A stretch of 64,000 nucleotides of DNA from Parasitella parasitica. Lineage: Eukaryota > Mucoromycota > Mucoromycetes > Mucorales > Mucoraceae. Positions 1-11,265 of this stretch are shown here, piece by piece. Every line of letters starts with the position of its first letter. The stretch's first letter is position 1. Position numbers and translations under genes: made by a program. The stretch is from positions 45,046 to 109,045 of the forward strand of contig MU619237.1 of assembly GCA_025201805.1 (NCBI GenBank). The letters run 5' to 3'. The notes under the pieces were generated by a model, which did no database searches, had not been told where the DNA came from, and saw only the letters and a program-made list of their open reading frames with translations.

Positions 1-31
1 TTATTTATTTACAAGAGATTTGGTATATAGG

Positions 32-35
<4 letters not shown>

Positions 36-101
<66 letters not shown>
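36..101. repeat. poly(A) homopolymer tract (66 nt)
   Basis: An uninterrupted run of A lies just downstream (on the minus strand) of the formin stop codon. Read on the formin's coding strand it is a poly-T tract past the 3' end. Several tracts of this kind occur in the window, and their exact length in an assembly is unreliable. Confidence 0.9.
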
Positions 102-104
<3 letters not shown>

Positions 105-119
105 AGCAACAGCGATTAT

Positions 120-3100
120 TTACTGAATTTTGTAGATGGACTCCAATATTTCAGAAGCATTCAACTCGCTAGAAATGATAGGATTCAAAATTTGCTGTTG
201 CTGCTGCAATTGGAGTTTTCCTTTTGTTTTGTACTCTCTACGGCTCATCAATAGCTTTTCTAATAAATTGTCCATCACTGGATCTTGTTGGGTTGTTTTG
301 GTATCTAAAATCATGGCAAAATTAAGAACTCGAGCTTTTATTGTTGCTGGTAGACACTTACAGTCACTCATGGCAACCCCTTTGCCTTTGCTTGGAATGC
401 CATTGCGAGCTTGATTTCTACGTTCTGCGTCGTACTTCTTGTGGGCTTCAATTCGCTCCTGTGCTTTCTTGGCCATCGCTAATTCTTTAGAGCATTTCTA
501 CCAAGATTAATTGTTAGGACAGGTCCATAATTACTGTAAATATTCATCGCCTTACCTGCCAATTATTGACAAATACATGGAAGATCTGAAAGAATTCATT
601 CAGTTGCGTTTTTCCCACATCTTCACCGTAAAACGAAACCACCTTTGCAAAGGAATCTTCGGATTCGATTTGCAATTTCTCTACTTGATCAAACTTGTCC
701 GTGGCTTCTTTTTGAAATTCTCTCATTGTACTTGTGAACACATCATCGCTGGATAAAGCGTCAAAATGCTTCAGACCTTTCTTCACACTTGCGAAAGTGC
801 TCGTAAGTTCAATTTTATTTACTATATTTAATAGAATTAGAACCACAAACCGGTCAGCTCAAATGCCATTTAGTATATTACCTTTACATGCCTCTTCACA
901 GTCCTTTAGCTCATCCAAAAATCCAAGAATCTTTGTGAATTTCTCTTGAATTGTTTCTACAAGGAAATGCAGCAGCGTTGTCGATGTAGTTCCTCTGGTA
1001 TCAATGAGCTATACGACATTTTTTGAGACGAATGCTCTATTATTTACTCGATGATTACAAATACCTTATTAATGCTGGATATCTTGATGCCAGATGCACC
1101 GCCTCTAGTCGTATTTCCATTCATGTAGTTGCCTAAAACTAAAACCATTTGTAGCAACCGTTTGAATCGCTTTGAATTTTTCAAGGCATTTGACGCTGCA
1201 ACAATGCATCTAAAATCCTATCCAAATTGTCAACACCAAGCAATGTGTTATAGACAAAAATAGTACCTTTTCGATTTGATTGACAGCGTCCCAAAATGTA
1301 GTTTTAAATAACAAACATTCCGCACGTTGCTTGAACTGAGGAACCTTGATCATTTCCAGTGAGAGTTTATCAGGTAAAGATAGTTTTTCTACATCAGACG
1401 ACTCTGCGTATCGCTTCAGTTTAGCTATCTCTTCTAGCGTGGGAGCAAATCGAATCAAATTCTCCAAAACATGCTCTGTTAACATTGGAGATAGATCGGT
1501 CATGTATTGATACAGTTGTTGAATCTGAAAGTCTTTTGGCAAACTTGTCAAAAAAATACTCATATTATACGCTTTTCGAGAATCCAACAGCTCAATAGCC
1601 TCAGGCTTTTTCTTGCGTTTGCTAATATCTGCAGCTGGTTTCTGAGCGAATGTTTTCTCAATGGAGGAAAAGACATCGGCTTTAGACAGTTTGGAAACAA
1701 GGGATTGGCTATCAAATAATACCGTGTCATCTTCAGAGGATTCATCTTCTTCTTGATCCTCTTCTAAATGGTCCCAAATGGTGTCTCCAAGCTGTAGACG
1801 ATTTATCTTGTCCCAATTGACAACTTTGAGTTTTTGTTGAGATTGACGTTGTGTAACTGTGCTGATAGAGAGAGCAAGAGCTGGAGGTGGTGGAGGACCC
1901 GAGCCATTAGCAGGTAGGGCTGGTGGGGGCGGTGGAGGTGGGGGCGTTCCATTTAACGAACTTGGAGGAGGTGGAGGAGGAGGTGGCAGTGGTACTCTAT
2001 CAGAAGATAAAAGAGTTGATGGAAAAGGTGGTGGTGGAGGAGGTGGAGGTGGGGGTAAAGCACCCAATGTGTTTACTATTGGTGGTGGTGGTGGAGGCGG
2101 AGGTGGTGGAGGAGGTGGAGTAGATGGTATTGAATTTTCTAGGACTTGAGGCGGTGGAGGAGGAGGAGAAGGAGAAGGTGCAATGTCAGAGATATCGTCC
2201 AAAGAAGTCATATCATCAGTTGAATTTGGGTCTGTAGGCTCTAACTGATGCGACTCGGGCAATAGCTGCCATTTTTTTGATGCGTTTTCCTTATTTCCAT
2301 TATGTTCTGTTACGGTTTTAACTGAAACAGACTTTCTTTTTGGTGGCAGTGGCTGCACCTTTGGTTTTTTTAACTGGTCTTGAATGGTTTTACTAATTTT
2401 TGATTTAATAACATCAAACGAGTCTTGGGGATCATTGTGATTACTGCCTTTTGCGACCAAAATGCACACAGTTTGATACAATCTTTTGATTTGGTTATCC
2501 ATCGATTCGAGAGTCCTTTTGTGTTCCATCTCAAGGTCGTTTAGTCTTTGCTGTAGAACTGAATTTGTTTGGTTTGCAATGCGTAGGCTTCTTTCTAACG
2601 TTTCGTTTTTTATTCGATATTTTCCAACGAGGCCATCTACAAGCAAATTTTGAGTAATCCCCTATACACAATGTTTTCTTATCACTTACCTGCTTTCAGA
2701 TCAACCTGGAGTCTCAGAGCAGCCTCTCTTTCAAGGGCTTTTGCAGCCATTTCCCTCGTCTCATCCAATTCTTGTAATGCAGCTTCTAGCTCGTCTTCCT
2801 CTGCAAATTTTGATATCAAATCCTTTACTGTCATACCGTAAGTAGCTGAAAAGTTATTTGATGCACCTTTCCTGTCCAAAGTAACCTGAGATACGAAATG
2901 CTCCACTAATTGGTAGTATATATTTTTTGTCTCAGAGTCGCATTGTATTAATAAAAGATGTTCTAGAATTGCTTGAAGGTAATCGTGAGCTTTTGTTCCA
3001 TTGATCGATGCTGAAATTTTGTCTAATATTTCGGATGGCTCTGCGCTGTCGCCTAGCATCATGTGTGCAATCGCATCACTATCTTCTAATTCCCTGAACT

Positions 3101-4502
3101 CGTCTAGTTTGGAATTCATGAGATCATTGTTGAAGAGTCTCATCTTGTTGAATATCGAGGCTAATCCTCCTTGATAAAGTTGATTTCGAAGCGTTATTCT
3201 AGTTTCTCTTTCTTCGATGGTATCTGGGTCAACAATTGCAAGGATTAGCAAAAGGTTTGCCAGCTGTAAAACATGATGATGAGTTTTCTGCTGTTCCAAA
3301 CATTTATAGAACAAACTTACCACATGCTCTAATATTGGCATGTCTGAACTCCCCTTTGATACAATTTGCTTCACATCGTTACTGGCTCCCACGACAGTGC
3401 CCATCTTTCCTCGACCATCAAGAATATCACTCAGCGCTTTGAGCCAAGAATCAAATCTGCCATAATTCTTTTGCGATTCCTTTAAACTCTTCATGCCCTG
3501 CATGACTAAAGCATGTCCCCTAGGCTGCTCAAAGTAGCACATGAACGTTAATGCGTCGCAAACAAGTCTTTGTGTTGGCAGAGAAGGTGAAATAATTGAC
3601 TGTGTCAAGGTGATGATATAAAATGGATCGCTGACAACTTGTTGAATACCATACTATCAATAACAAGTTAGAATGCCTCTAAATTGTGTAAATGGTACAC
3701 GAATATTACGTAGTTGTTGAGCAAAAGTCGTAAACATTTGATAATTTCGAGTTCAAATTGGCATTCTCGTTGATTTCTAACAGCAACTTTAGTTAGAACT
3801 TTATTTGCAAGTATATTTATACACAAGTACCTTTGATTTATTTGATTGATAAAAGACAGCTCTTCAAACAATGTCTTAATTCCATTAGCTTCTATAAATT
3901 CTTGGGCCCATCTACGTTTGCCCCACATAAAAGTCAATATACGGCCGAGGAATTTTGGACTATAAAATCATACCTGACCGGCATAGTTCTTAATCTGACA
4001 GATAGATCCGACACTAGCTTTGACCTCACCTCTAATTTTTCATCTCTATGGCGTAATAGATCGATATAGTACAAGGGGGTAAGCAGATAATCATTAGCAT
4101 TGTGATCTCCAACTTTGCCGACTAGTGAACTTGAATTTCCATTGCCATTGTTACTATTGTGTGCTGAAATAGACATGCGATTATTAGGATTCTTTTTGCC
4201 AATGACTGTGCCCAGCAGTGGCAATGCGCTTTCATTGCAAAGGATGAACCATTTTTTATCTGGCGTCAGTTCTCTGACGCTGGCATCGTTTGTTCTAATA
4301 TTCAATCGAGACTTTTCTTCATATTAGATACTATATTTGTAGTCGGTTGTTTGTTTCTTACAGCTGCTTCTTCAAATAATCTGTCGATTTCTTGGTTTGA
4401 TGGTTTGTCTTTTAGGCTGTGGGTGTCCAAGACTGTTGACTTGGAACTAGATATCGAAGATGGCATTCCTGCTATTGAATCTACATTACACGTTAATGGC
4501 AT
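120..4502 (-). CDS. diaphanous-type formin (GBD/FH3-FH1-FH2)
   Basis: Formins nucleate and processively elongate unbranched actin filaments for polarised growth, septation and actin cables, and are controlled by Rho GTPases. The gene reads leftward from an ATG at 4502 through at least six exons. The first intron (4312-4361) joins ...FEEAA to SRLNIRTND, which gives the GBD pattern with DKKW. The FH3/armadillo region follows at about 4310-2680. The large exon 2646-1210 has a coiled segment, then an FH1 of several poly-Pro blocks (about 2150-1860) and the FH2 start LKVVNWDKINR. The FH2 continues in smaller exons; GNYMN, the FH2 hallmark, is encoded near 1130. The C-terminal exon (476-120) is basic and Gln-rich and could hold a DAD-like tail, but I cannot show a clear DAD motif. 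Exon borders in the last 1.2 kb are less certain. It is similar in architecture to Bni1/SepA, and which paralogue it is remains open. Confidence 0.93.
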
Positions 4503-5395
4503 ATTCTGCGAATTTTTTGGCTTAATGTATTTTACGTCTATGCGATGGTCTATAATCTGGTGATTGCTTTCTCTTATTTCTGAATATCGCCATAATGTAC
4601 GTACAAAGAATGAAAAGGAAAACGAATGTTGGATGTGCTACTGCAAACATATGTAACTGCTTATTACCTAATATAGCAAGGATGAAAAACAAAACGCTTC
4701 TTTAAAAGGGATACCATGAGTAAATACTATTTTTGGCTAATTTGATTGTACTGCAATTGACATTTTGTTGTATAAAATTTCTTTGAAAAAATTAACTTTC
4801 CCTTTTTTTTTTATCTTAAGAAGAAATCATTTAAGCGAGTTTACCAGCTCTACGCAATACGCCCGGATGACTCTTGTCTGCTACCTTGCAAACAACTTTA
4901 TCCATAGATAAATCCATATTTTAATTTGCGGCAATGCGGTAGTGCGGCAGTTTATCGACTCTATTAAATCTAAAAATGATTAATTTATGCACGATTTTTT
5001 ATGTATCACACGTTTTCATTATGCAATGAATAAATCAAAAACCTATCAATAACTAAATTAAACAGTAATGATTAGGTAATCTCACATTAAATGATTATAT
5101 TCTACGCTCGATATCATGCCTTGTGATGAAGTAAGCTTGTTGCTATGCTAGTGCAAGCATTCTCTTGGGAGCAGATAAAGATCTACCAAAGAATAATAGA
5201 TCTAAAAATAATAATAAAAAAACCCATAGAAACCAAAGTTTGGTGTACATCTCATTGGCCATCCATTGGCACTAAAAACCCGGAAGATTGGCCCGCCTTT
5301 CAATCTCTTTTTTTTTTTTTTTCCTTTTCGTCCAACTCTTTTTCCTATCTCTTATCTTCTAGTCTCTTTTTAAGTAGACATTAACATCGCAATAA
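4503..5395. promoter_or_regulatory. divergent intergenic region between formin and Reg1-like genes
   Basis: This is about 0.9 kb of AT-rich DNA with no supported gene. It separates two divergently transcribed genes and so should hold both promoters. A T-tract followed by CT-rich sequence (about 5308-5370) lies just upstream of the Reg1-like ATG on its coding strand. Similar pyrimidine tracts precede several other genes here. Confidence 0.5.
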
Positions 5396-7027
5396 ATGCT
5401 CACCAAAAAACATGCTGTAGATGACGATTTTGAGTCTCCTAGAAATGTTAAAATTGAAAGCAACGTAGATTATTTGTCTTACAAATTTGATGAAATGGAC
5501 CTTGCTGCTTCTTGGCGCATGTTGACAAAGCAGAAGTTGACCATCGTCAATGGGATTCGGCTTGAAAATGCTTCATGGAGAACATGGGCCAAGCAGAGGA
5601 ACAATCTCAAGACTGTCAGTCCAGATACACTCAATTGGTAAAATTCATGCATAAATATATAATCAAACGATTAATTTGATTGGGAAAATTGTAGGCTAAA
5701 GGATTGTGATGTTACATGGCTATATGGTCCTTTAAATATTGTGATTAAAAACATGGATGAAAAAGACCGTTATTCCAAGCCAAAAGTATCGACTACTGAA
5801 GATACTTATGGCCTAATGATCTCTCCTCCTTCTCAGCCTGTGACCGATGAAAACCATGGCCAGTCTGTCCAAACAACAGAAAAGCTGGCTTTGTCCAATC
5901 CGCTCGTTGAATCACCATCCTCAACTCCTCCAGCTAGCGCTTCACCTTCACAAACGCCCCAAAAGCCCCTCAAATCTGCCTTGAAAAAAGTAACCATGTC
6001 AGATTTATTGAAGAGATCTGCCTCAGAGTTACAGATTAATACCAATCTATCCAGCAATATTTCGATATCAGAAGCTAACGAACAGCTCGGTGCATTTTCG
6101 CCTGCTGTGATCGCTAGCCATAGACAGCCGAAATTACGATTCAATCAATATGTAGAACAATGCATCGCTCTCTCTTCGAATACAGTGAACAAAAAGAAGA
6201 CATCCCGCGTAAGAATGGCCGATTCAAATGACGGCGTAGATCATGAAGATGAGGATAATTCTACCACGGATGAGGATTATGACCCTGATGATTCTGATGC
6301 GGATAGCATTCTCATGATGCGATCCTTTAAACCCCAAAAGATGAGATCCTCCATCAAAAAGATTGAGCCGGCTCTTCTGAAAACCCATTCAAGATCTGAT
6401 CATGATTCTGTGGCTTCTGATGATTCATCATCAGATGAAAACGACGATAACATTCTGTTGATGCCTTCCAGTTGTAAAGGTCACCGTACAAGTCGATCTT
6501 ATCGCCACAAAAGAGCTCCAAACGATACAGAGACTTGGGACGCTGAGAGCGCTGAATCAGATGCACTTGTAAAACATATCATCAATGTATCCAAAACCAA
6601 GCAGTCAATAGTCAAAGACCCAGCAGCAGATAGGGTACCGGTTGACGCGATTGCTTATGACACTGACGCAACAGCAGATCAAATGCAAGCGAAATCAGAT
6701 TATGATTATGAGTTTGATGACGGTGATTGGGATTCACATAGTGAGCATATGGAGGATGGCCCATCCTCACTTACGCATGAATGTTATCCGCCAATTGCAC
6801 CCGCTCCACCTGTTGGGTGCAAGGTATCTAAGACGCCTGTATACAATCAGTCTGTATCACCAGCAACAAAAGCGAAGGTTGAGAGAAGTTCGAGCGACAT
6901 AAAGAATGATAACAAAATGGATAAAAATCTAAACAATAGCAATAGCAGCAGCAACAATTCATTGTTTAGTAGCATTGCACATTGGGCGTCATCTCATCTT
7001 TGGCCAGCTGAGAATTCAAAAAAGTAA
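5396..7027 (+). CDS. Reg1/Hex2-like protein phosphatase 1 regulatory subunit
   Basis: Reg1-type proteins target PP1 (Glc7) to Snf1/AMPK and related substrates in glucose repression. There are two exons (5396-5637, 5695-7027), giving 524 aa. Residues about 25-95 form the conserved fungal domain described as DUF1752/AreA GATA-like (DLAASWRMLTKQ ... LENASWRTWAKQ ... DVTWLYGPL), which spans the intron. Near residue 145 KLRFNQYVEQCIAL resembles the Reg1 PP1-binding region, with an RVxF-like KLRF core followed by the VEQC segment. Two acidic stretches each run into an ILMM/ILLM motif (DSDADSILMM, then DENDDNILLM), as in Reg1 relatives. The rest is Ser-rich and looks disordered. The family call is strong; the glucose-repression role in this organism is inferred. 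Confidence 0.88.
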
Positions 7028-7177
7028 TGCTGGATGACAGAACTTCGTGATCTCGATATACTAAATACGCAAAAACCTGCTTCTTATTCACACTTAATTC
7101 CAAAAGAAACCCCCATCATCAAGCTATGACAATCATTTTATAGCACCTGTACATCAATCCATTATCAATAAAGTCTT

Positions 7178-7199
7178 TTTTTTTTTTTTTTTTTTTTTA
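7178..7199 (+). repeat. poly-T tract upstream of SR-rich gene
   Basis: A run of about 22 T lies between the end of the Reg1-like gene and the SR-rich gene start at 7271. It is on the coding strand of the downstream gene, so it may be a promoter tract or part of the 3' end of the upstream gene. A putative polyadenylation-like AATAAA precedes it (about 7167). Confidence 0.6.
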
Positions 7200-7270
7200 T
7201 TTTATTACAGTCACGAGCCACTGAGAAGTTTCTTTCCAACTCTGGCCGACAATCCACATGCCTCTCTTTA

Positions 7271-8448
7271 ATGGCATCGTCAACAAGTAAATCAAGACAT
7301 TCGTCTTCACCTTTACGCCATAGGTCAAGACGTTCACCTTCTCCTCATCACAGAAGCAGCAGAAGAAGACATGACAGTCGATCCAAGTCTCCTAGTCGTG
7401 GAGAAAGGTCAAAGCACCATCACGAAAAGAGCAAACGACGTTGTTCAAGAAGCCCTGACGATTCAAAACGCTCCCGTCATAGAAGCAGTCGACATTCAGA
7501 AAATAGAGGTAGCAGACGATCGTACTCTGTAAGCTCGAATTCGTCGTCCTCTTCATCTAGCTCTTCTTCTTATGATAGAAAAAGAAGGGAGCATAAAAAG
7601 CATAAAAAAGATAAAAAGCACAAGAAGTCAAAGGTATAGTGACAATCAATTCATGGTCGTGTGCACTGACAAAAAAAAATACTGTTAGAAAAAGTCAAAG
7701 AAGACCAAATCATCGTCTATTGGCGACCAGTGGGGCAAATTTGGTATCATCCATGAAGCCGAGTAAGATTTATTGTTCAAAACACTGTCGACGAAAATCC
7801 TAACCATCTAAAATATACCATAGTTTATTCACAAAAGAGGCAGTAAGTTTTTTTTGTTATTATTGCATTACAAAGAATCCAGGGATTTGGAAAAGCTAAT
7901 AAACTGACATTTCATTAGGAATTTCAAGCATGGTTGATTGAAGTGAAGCATGCAAATGTAGAAACATTGAATAACAACAAACGAAAGGAAATGTTTATCG
8001 ATTTTATGGAAGATTACAACACAGCAACAATGCCTCATGAAAAGTAAACTATTTATGAAGAAAAAAAAGGTTAGAACGCACACATTAATATAACATTTAG
8101 ATTTTACAATTTGCAACAATGGGAAAGACGGCAAGAAGCTATTCGTATGGGCGAAAAACCTATACCTACTGGAGACTTTTTTGATTTCAAAAACGACGAA
8201 GAAAAACTAAAGTTGGTTGATAAAAGTTTTAGAAGATTTCTAATTTATTCATGTTGTTTTACAGAATGCAGCATCGTCTAGCAGCAAGAGCAGCCGCTTC
8301 TCGTCAACCTACTCTCAAGCTGTCTGAAGAGCAGATCAAGGAACTTACCAGAGTCAATAGAGAAAGAGTTGAAGCAGACCGCATGCGAAAAATGGGGCTG
8401 AAGCCTAAAGAAAGTATGGGCGTTCGATATGAAGAAGACAACGAATGA
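7271..8448 (+). CDS. SR-rich conserved nuclear protein (function not recognised)
   Basis: There are six exons (7271-7633, 7689-7762, 7824-7842, 7919-8043, 8101-8211, 8265-8448), which sum to 291 aa and keep frame throughout. The first 120 residues are RS/SR dipeptides, poly-Ser and HKKHKKDKKHKK, typical of nuclear splicing-associated proteins. The rest is a compact, non-repetitive region (DQWGKFGII, EFQAWLIEVK, EDYNTATMPHEKFY, a basic helix RLAARAAASR, and LKPKESMGVRYEED at the end). I recall that the EDYNTAT..HEK block is conserved in uncharacterised eukaryotic proteins, but I cannot name the family safely. The third exon is only 19 nt. A role in mRNA splicing is inferred from the RS domain alone. 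Confidence 0.82.
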
Positions 8449-8753
8449 ATATATAGATAATTTGCAAAATGATCTGCTTTTTTAAAATATAAAGTGGTGC
8501 ATACCTTACTTCCTCCCCCCGCCATATAATGGTACACTTGAAGAAGAGCAGAAGCGCCCTTTCTTCATAACAAATGTATCGAGTATTTTACAAACGTCGT
8601 ATTCATTTTTGTGTTTTGATTTCACTGCGTTTTACTTTTATAAAGTTTTACTTTCTATCTATAAAACCATACATTTTTTTGAGCAGATCATATTCGATCC
8701 CTATGTTCTCTGCGCATAGCACTGATTTTTTACATTGAAGATTGCATTTAAAC
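8449..8753. other. intergenic, no feature seen
   Basis: About 300 bp of AT-rich 3' flank of the SR-rich gene. No ORF, RNA gene or repeat could be supported. Confidence 0.5.
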
Positions 8754-8935
8754 GCTAGTAGGCTTCGAAAAGCAGCGAAGTATGGATTACTTTACATTTG
8801 GCTGAAACAGGCATGATCTGGGCTATCTGAGGCATAACTTGGTTTCCATTGGGCGATGTCTCTAGGTATAATAAGTTATCTGCAAAAACGGTTTTTTTAT
8901 GGATTTTTTTATAGATAAGAAAATATGTAATAATA
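8754..8935. repeat. diverged direct repeat, copy A
   Basis: This stretch aligns by eye with 11336-11510 in the same orientation. Both start with CGCT(A/G)(G/A)TAGGCT and share GCTATCTGA, CATAACT and GGGCGAT(G/A)TGTC-like blocks in the same order, at roughly 70% identity with small gaps. Copy A ends where the 658-bp element begins. On the minus strand it carries an open stretch (8946-8755), whereas copy B has stops in that frame. It may be a decayed relic of an older repeat family; the family is not recognised. Confidence 0.55.
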
Positions 8936-9593
8936 GGGGTATTCAAATAGCAAAAAAAAATTAAATAAAAAAAAAATAACTAAAATGTTTCAGCCAATAG
9001 ATTCGATATACAAGTGAATACCCCATTTTAATAAAAATTTGATGATTTTAATTAAAAATTTAAAAACAAGGAAGGAGCTTTCAAAATTGAGTAAATCTTT
9101 AAAGCGTCGGGAGACTGATTCACTTCCTCACCATACATGGTGCCACCATGTTGTTTGGTTGGCTAGGTGGAGACATGCTGACGGTAAGGCGTTGCAACTC
9201 ACTGGCAGCATCATTGCTGGTATGGTGGTAGCCTAATTTGGTTCTGTAAATGCCACGCACAGGACAGTGCCGGTCATGTCAGCAAGGATTCTCTAGTTGC
9301 TGATTGAGCAACACCCTGCTGCCCACGTTTTATGGAAGCAGAGTGGAGAGGGCAGGACAAACGAGGATCCTAGTCTTGACAACAACCTTTTCGTGATTAG
9401 ATGTATACGGGTGTTCTGGCCAATCATACATATTGTTTTTATTTTAATTTAATTGAAGATTTTAAGAAGAAGCAAAACGGTCTTCTTAAAAAAAGCGAAA
9501 AATAAAAAAAATAATTAAAATTTACCCAATAAAATTGCTCAATTTTTTTTTATTTAATTTAATTTTTTTATCATTTTGCTATTTGAATACCCC
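8936..9593. mobile_element. 658-bp non-autonomous TIR element (mariner-like MITE)
   Basis: The two ends are perfect inverted copies of a 20-bp sequence beginning GGGGTATTCAAATAG and ending CAAAA (8936-8955 and 9574-9593). They are followed inward by imperfectly matching AT-rich stretches, so the inverted repeat extends to about 55 bp. A TA dinucleotide flanks each end (8934-8935, 9594-9595), which fits the TA target duplication of the Tc1/mariner superfamily. No transposase-like ORF is present; the only open stretch (9039-9236) looks random. I infer a non-autonomous element mobilised in trans. Its TIR differs from that of the neighbouring complete element, so a different transposase would be needed. 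Confidence 0.75.
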
Positions 9594-9598
9594 TAATA

Positions 9599-9667
9599 CA
9601 CCTTTTGTAAAAATAAATGGCACACACACCGAAAATTATGGCACACTTTTTTTTTTCGATTTGGCAC
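9599..9667 (+). repeat. left terminal inverted repeat (69 bp)
   Basis: It starts CACCTTTTGTAAAAATAAAT and pairs with 11216-11284. It contains the first three TGGCAC motifs (starts 9618, 9639, 9662) and a T10 run. Confidence 0.9.
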
Positions 9668-9759
9668 GATTGAGAATTACGTATGGCACACTAATACAAA
9701 TTAAGTTGGCACAAACTACATTTAATGATGGCACACTTTTGAAATTCTTTATGGCACAC
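9618..9759 (+). promoter_or_regulatory. phased TGGCACAC array, left subterminal
   Basis: Seven TGGCAC(A/G)(C/A/A) motifs start at 9618, 9639, 9662, 9684, 9707, 9729 and 9752, with spacings of 21, 23, 22, 23, 22 and 23 bp. They extend well past the TIR, up to just before the transposase ATG at 9788. The near-constant two-helical-turn spacing suggests repeated transposase-binding sites on one DNA face. That role is an inference. Confidence 0.8.
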
Positions 9760-9787
9760 ATTTCTTTTAATTCAACAACTAAAAAAC

Positions 9788-11119
9788 ATGTCTTTCAAAG
9801 TCTATTTCGAAGATGGCAGAGGAAATACCATGGATGAAGATGGCTTAGAACCCGTGCAAATGGAAGTGGATGAGGAGGCGTATCCTTTAGATAATATAAC
9901 CACTTATGATTCACACCTGGATCTGAAACCACCTGAAAAGAAAATACAAGCAAAAGTCAAAAAACTCGACAGAGCTCCCAGTAATCCAAACGGTTCAAAC
10001 GTCAAAAAAATACATCGCGGAGACGATGTAAAGGATATGTTTTTTTACTACGTCTATGAGAAGGGACTGACTGCTGGAAAAGCGGCAAGTGTTATGAACG
10101 TCCCTCGTAGAACGGGTTACAATTGGCTTAAAGACGATCAGGATGAAGTTGTGGGTAGACTCGAGGGAAAAAATGATGATAGCAGAGACGAAGAATTGAC
10201 TGAGAGACGAGGTAGAAAGGCAATATTAAACGAAGATCACAAAAAGCATCTTGAGGAAACGTTTGGTGAGAACCCTTCAGCAACGGTCGATCAAGCCATA
10301 GATAGTCTGACTAGTCATTTTGAGGGTCTGAAAGTTGGTAAAAAAACCGTTCATAACTTCATGGTTAATGAATGCGCGTTGTCCTTTAAAAAAGCTTATT
10401 TTTACCCTGCTGAAAGAAATTCGATCGAGAAAATCCAACAAAGATTCGAGTGGGTAAGCAACTGGTCAAAAGCAGATTTGGACTACCAAAGCAACTGTAT
10501 TTTCATTGATGAAGCGGCTTTCAATATCAATCTCAAGAGGACAATGGCTTGGTCAAGAAAAGGGGAGAGAGCCATAGTTGAGACACCTGTAACGAGGGCA
10601 CAAACGACAACCATTTTGGGTGCCATATCACCTCTCGGTATAATCAATGTGAAAGTAAGAAGACCGTACCAGTCTGCTTCAAAAAAGCGAAAGTTGCATG
10701 GAGCATCATCTAAAGCCTCCGGGTCTTCTGCAATCAAGACAGTAGGCACCGTTACTAGTCATTATTTTAATTTCATCGCCAGTACCCTTGATGTGTTAGA
10801 CAAACACGATCAATTTAAAGGCTTCTACATTGTCATGGACAATGTTCCCATCCACAAAAACCTTGATATTCAAAGATACATAATCAATCGCGGCTACAGG
10901 TGCGTTTATCTCCCACCCTATTCACCTGAATTGAATCCAATCGAGCAGTTTTGGTCAGTGGTTAAAAGTAAACTGAAAAAAGAAAAACTCTTGGATAAGG
11001 AAACGCTTACTTCAAGAATAACCGACGCTTGCAACAGTGTTCTTTTCAGTGATTTACAGGGCTTTTGCCGATATTCTGAATTAAAATGGCAAGTATGCTT
11101 TGATAAACTTCCACTTTGA
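9788..11119 (+). CDS. DDE transposase (DD34E, Tc1/mariner superfamily)
   Basis: This protein catalyses cut-and-paste transposition of the surrounding element. It is a single 443-aa exon. Residues about 75-120 form a helix-turn-helix (GLTAGKAASVMNVPRRTGYNW), followed by a basic linker and a second HTH-like region (SATVDQAIDSL...KTVHNFM). The DDE_3-type catalytic core has D in FIDEAAF, D in VMDNVPIHK and E in PYSPELNPIEQFW. The last two are separated by 34 residues, giving DD34E. A basic insert (SASKKRKLHG) between the first and second Asp could serve nuclear import. The frame is open throughout and all three acidic residues are present, so activity is plausible. An alternative start is the in-frame ATG at about 9830. 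Confidence 0.92.
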   Translation: MSFKVYFEDGRGNTMDEDGLEPVQMEVDEEAYPLDNITTYDSHLDLKPPEKKIQAKVKKLDRAPSNPNGSNVKKIHRGDDVKDMFFYYVYEKGLTAGKAASVMNVPRRTGYNWLKDDQDEVVGRLEGKNDDSRDEELTERRGRKAILNEDHKKHLEETFGENPSATVDQAIDSLTSHFEGLKVGKKTVHNFMVNECALSFKKAYFYPAERNSIEKIQQRFEWVSNWSKADLDYQSNCIFIDEAAFNINLKRTMAWSRKGERAIVETPVTRAQTTTILGAISPLGIINVKVRRPYQSASKKRKLHGASSKASGSSAIKTVGTVTSHYFNFIASTLDVLDKHDQFKGFYIVMDNVPIHKNLDIQRYIINRGYRCVYLPPYSPELNPIEQFWSVVKSKLKKEKLLDKETLTSRITDACNSVLFSDLQGFCRYSELKWQVCFDKLPL

Positions 11120-11122
11120 ATA

Positions 11123-11265
11123 TGGCACACTTTGTGCCAAAAATTTTGTGCTATCAATAAAAGAATTATGTGCCAAACTAATAAAAATTTCTGAGCCAAT
11201 CAAAAAAATTAATGTGTGCCAAATCGAAAAAAAAAAGTGTGCCATAATTTCCGGTGTGTGTGCCA
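11123..11265 (-). promoter_or_regulatory. phased TGGCACAC array, right subterminal (inverted)
   Basis: Minus-strand TGGCAC motifs have their first base at 11265, 11244, 11221, 11198 (degenerate), 11175, 11153 (degenerate) and 11139. The outer ones are spaced 21-23 bp, mirroring the left array. One more copy lies in direct orientation at 11123, right after the transposase stop. Confidence 0.7.

Noticed and set aside
1859-2149. Gly/Val-rich plus-strand ORFs
   Set aside because: They are antisense shadows of the formin FH1 poly-Pro repeats.
9039-9236. ORF within the 658-bp element
   Set aside because: No transposase motif; too short and without homology that I can recognise.
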